Of a stretch of DNA of 6,466 nucleotides, positions 5,981-6,466 are shown piece after piece. Source of the stretch: Deltaproteobacteria bacterium (lineage in GTDB: Bacteria; Desulfobacterota; Desulfomonilia; UBA1062); the NCBI GenBank assembly GCA_016934135.1, contig JAFGTK010000341.1:1-6466 (forward strand). The letters are read 5' to 3'. The notes below the pieces were generated by a model. That model worked only from the letters and a program-made list of their open reading frames with translations, ran no database searches and had not been told where the DNA came from. Position numbers and translations under genes: made by a program. Every line of letters starts with the position of its first letter. Position 1 is the first letter of the stretch.

Positions 5981-6466
5981 ATGAACAGTCTGTTATACAT
6001 TGTCTATGGCATCGGAACTGATTCAATAGGGCTGGTGGGTGAGATCACAACCCCCATAGCACACATCGGCGGCAATATCGTTGACATGCGCCAGGATGTC
6101 CTTCACGGGCTCTTTACCATTTACCTGGTGGTGGATCTGAAGGAGGCATCGCTGTCGGTCGAGCAGTTCTCCCGTTTGTTGGAGAAGATCTCGGACGACA
6201 CCGGGTTGTCTCTATCCATGGAGAAATATACACCGATTCCCCGAAGCGCCGAGAGGACGAATATGCTCGTCACGCTCGTCGGGCAGGATAAACCAGGCAT
6301 CATCGCGGCAATTACCGAGAAACTCGCCAGGTACAACATCAATATAGAGACGTCCGATGTGGTGGCCAGAGAGGATATTTTCCTCATGGACCTGCTTACC
6401 GATACAAGCCAGAGCGCATTGCCCATGGATAATCTCAAGACGGTTGTCAAAGAGATTATGCAGGCC
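5981..6466 (+). CDS. Double ACT-domain protein, probably N-terminal part of a SerB-type phosphoserine phosphatase; 3' end outside window
   Basis: The frame is open from ATG 5981 to the window end (162 codons, no stop), with GAGGAG (5969-5974) six bases before the start. The protein begins with an ACT domain (residues about 1-83: LLYIVYGIGTDSIGLVGEI, GGNIVDMRQDV, L-F-T-I-Y-L-V-V-D). A second follows (about 93-162: MLVTLVGQDKPGIIAAITEKL, N-I-E-T-S-D-V-V-A-R-E-D-I-F-L-M-D-L). ACT domains bind amino acids as regulatory ligands. From memory of the family, this arrangement in Desulfobacterota usually precedes a HAD phosphatase domain (SerB, last step of serine synthesis, cytosolic). A stand-alone GcvR-like regulator, about 170-180 residues long, would look the same up to here. 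The ACT assignment is strong; SerB is an inference, because the phosphatase domain lies beyond the window. It is separated from the reductase by a hairpin and probably has its own promoter. Confidence 0.82.
   Translation, partial: MNSLLYIVYGIGTDSIGLVGEITTPIAHIGGNIVDMRQDVLHGLFTIYLVVDLKEASLSVEQFSRLLEKISDDTGLSLSMEKYTPIPRSAERTNMLVTLVGQDKPGIIAAITEKLARYNINIETSDVVAREDIFLMDLLTDTSQSALPMDNLKTVVKEIMQA

Noticed and set aside
1..6466. Mobile elements, CRISPR arrays, tRNA or rRNA genes
   Set aside because: I saw no transposase or integrase motifs, no regularly spaced repeats and no cloverleaf or rRNA-like sequence. The inverted repeats found are isolated and intergenic.

Overview
The window is about 6.5 kb of mid-GC bacterial DNA with all five recognisable genes on the + strand. 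Three traits suggest a strictly anaerobic, Desulfobacterota-like (former deltaproteobacterial) organism, possibly syntrophic or sulfate-reducing: the PAS-LuxR regulator type with a 'KKINLNAYL' end, stand-alone flavocytochrome-c-type reductase flavoproteins, and a double-ACT protein of the kind that precedes a SerB phosphatase domain. This placement is an inference from protein style, not from a phylogenetic marker.

Layout. (1) Bases 1-549 are the 3' end of a QueG-like iron-sulfur protein: a ferredoxin-type cysteine motif followed by a HEAT-like tail. (2) Bases 550-793 are a promoter-bearing gap. (3) Bases 794-2095 encode a one-component regulator with a helical N-terminal sensor, a PAS domain, a coiled-coil linker and a LuxR/GerE helix-turn-helix. 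(4) Bases 2092-3531 encode a leaderless FAD-dependent reductase of the fumarate reductase/flavocytochrome c family, overlapping the regulator by four bases (ATGA). (5) Bases 3532-4037 are a 506-base gap with a perfect 15-bp hairpin and several smaller dyads. (6) Bases 4038-5672 encode a second, paralogous reductase with a Tat signal peptide. (7) Bases 5673-5980 hold a terminator-like hairpin and a promoter. (8) Bases 5981-6466 are the 5' part of a double-ACT protein, probably SerB, running off the window.

How the genes may work together. The regulator and cytosolic reductase are translationally coupled, and a close paralogue destined for the periplasm follows. The simplest reading is a substrate-responsive locus: the PAS-LuxR protein senses a compound or redox state, and two related flavoproteins, one on each side of the inner membrane, reduce (or oxidise) the same class of substrate. 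Both keep the Arg in G-[RK]-R-F-V-N-E, the HH-x-MGG motif and the G-A-S-R-L-G motif. By eye, both lack the fumarate-binding His and the Glu/Arg proton-relay residues of Shewanella FccA, and carry a Q-x-G-P-W-A-S motif instead. The substrate is therefore probably not fumarate and is unknown. Neither has a haem motif or an FMN_bind domain, and no electron-transfer partner lies in the window.
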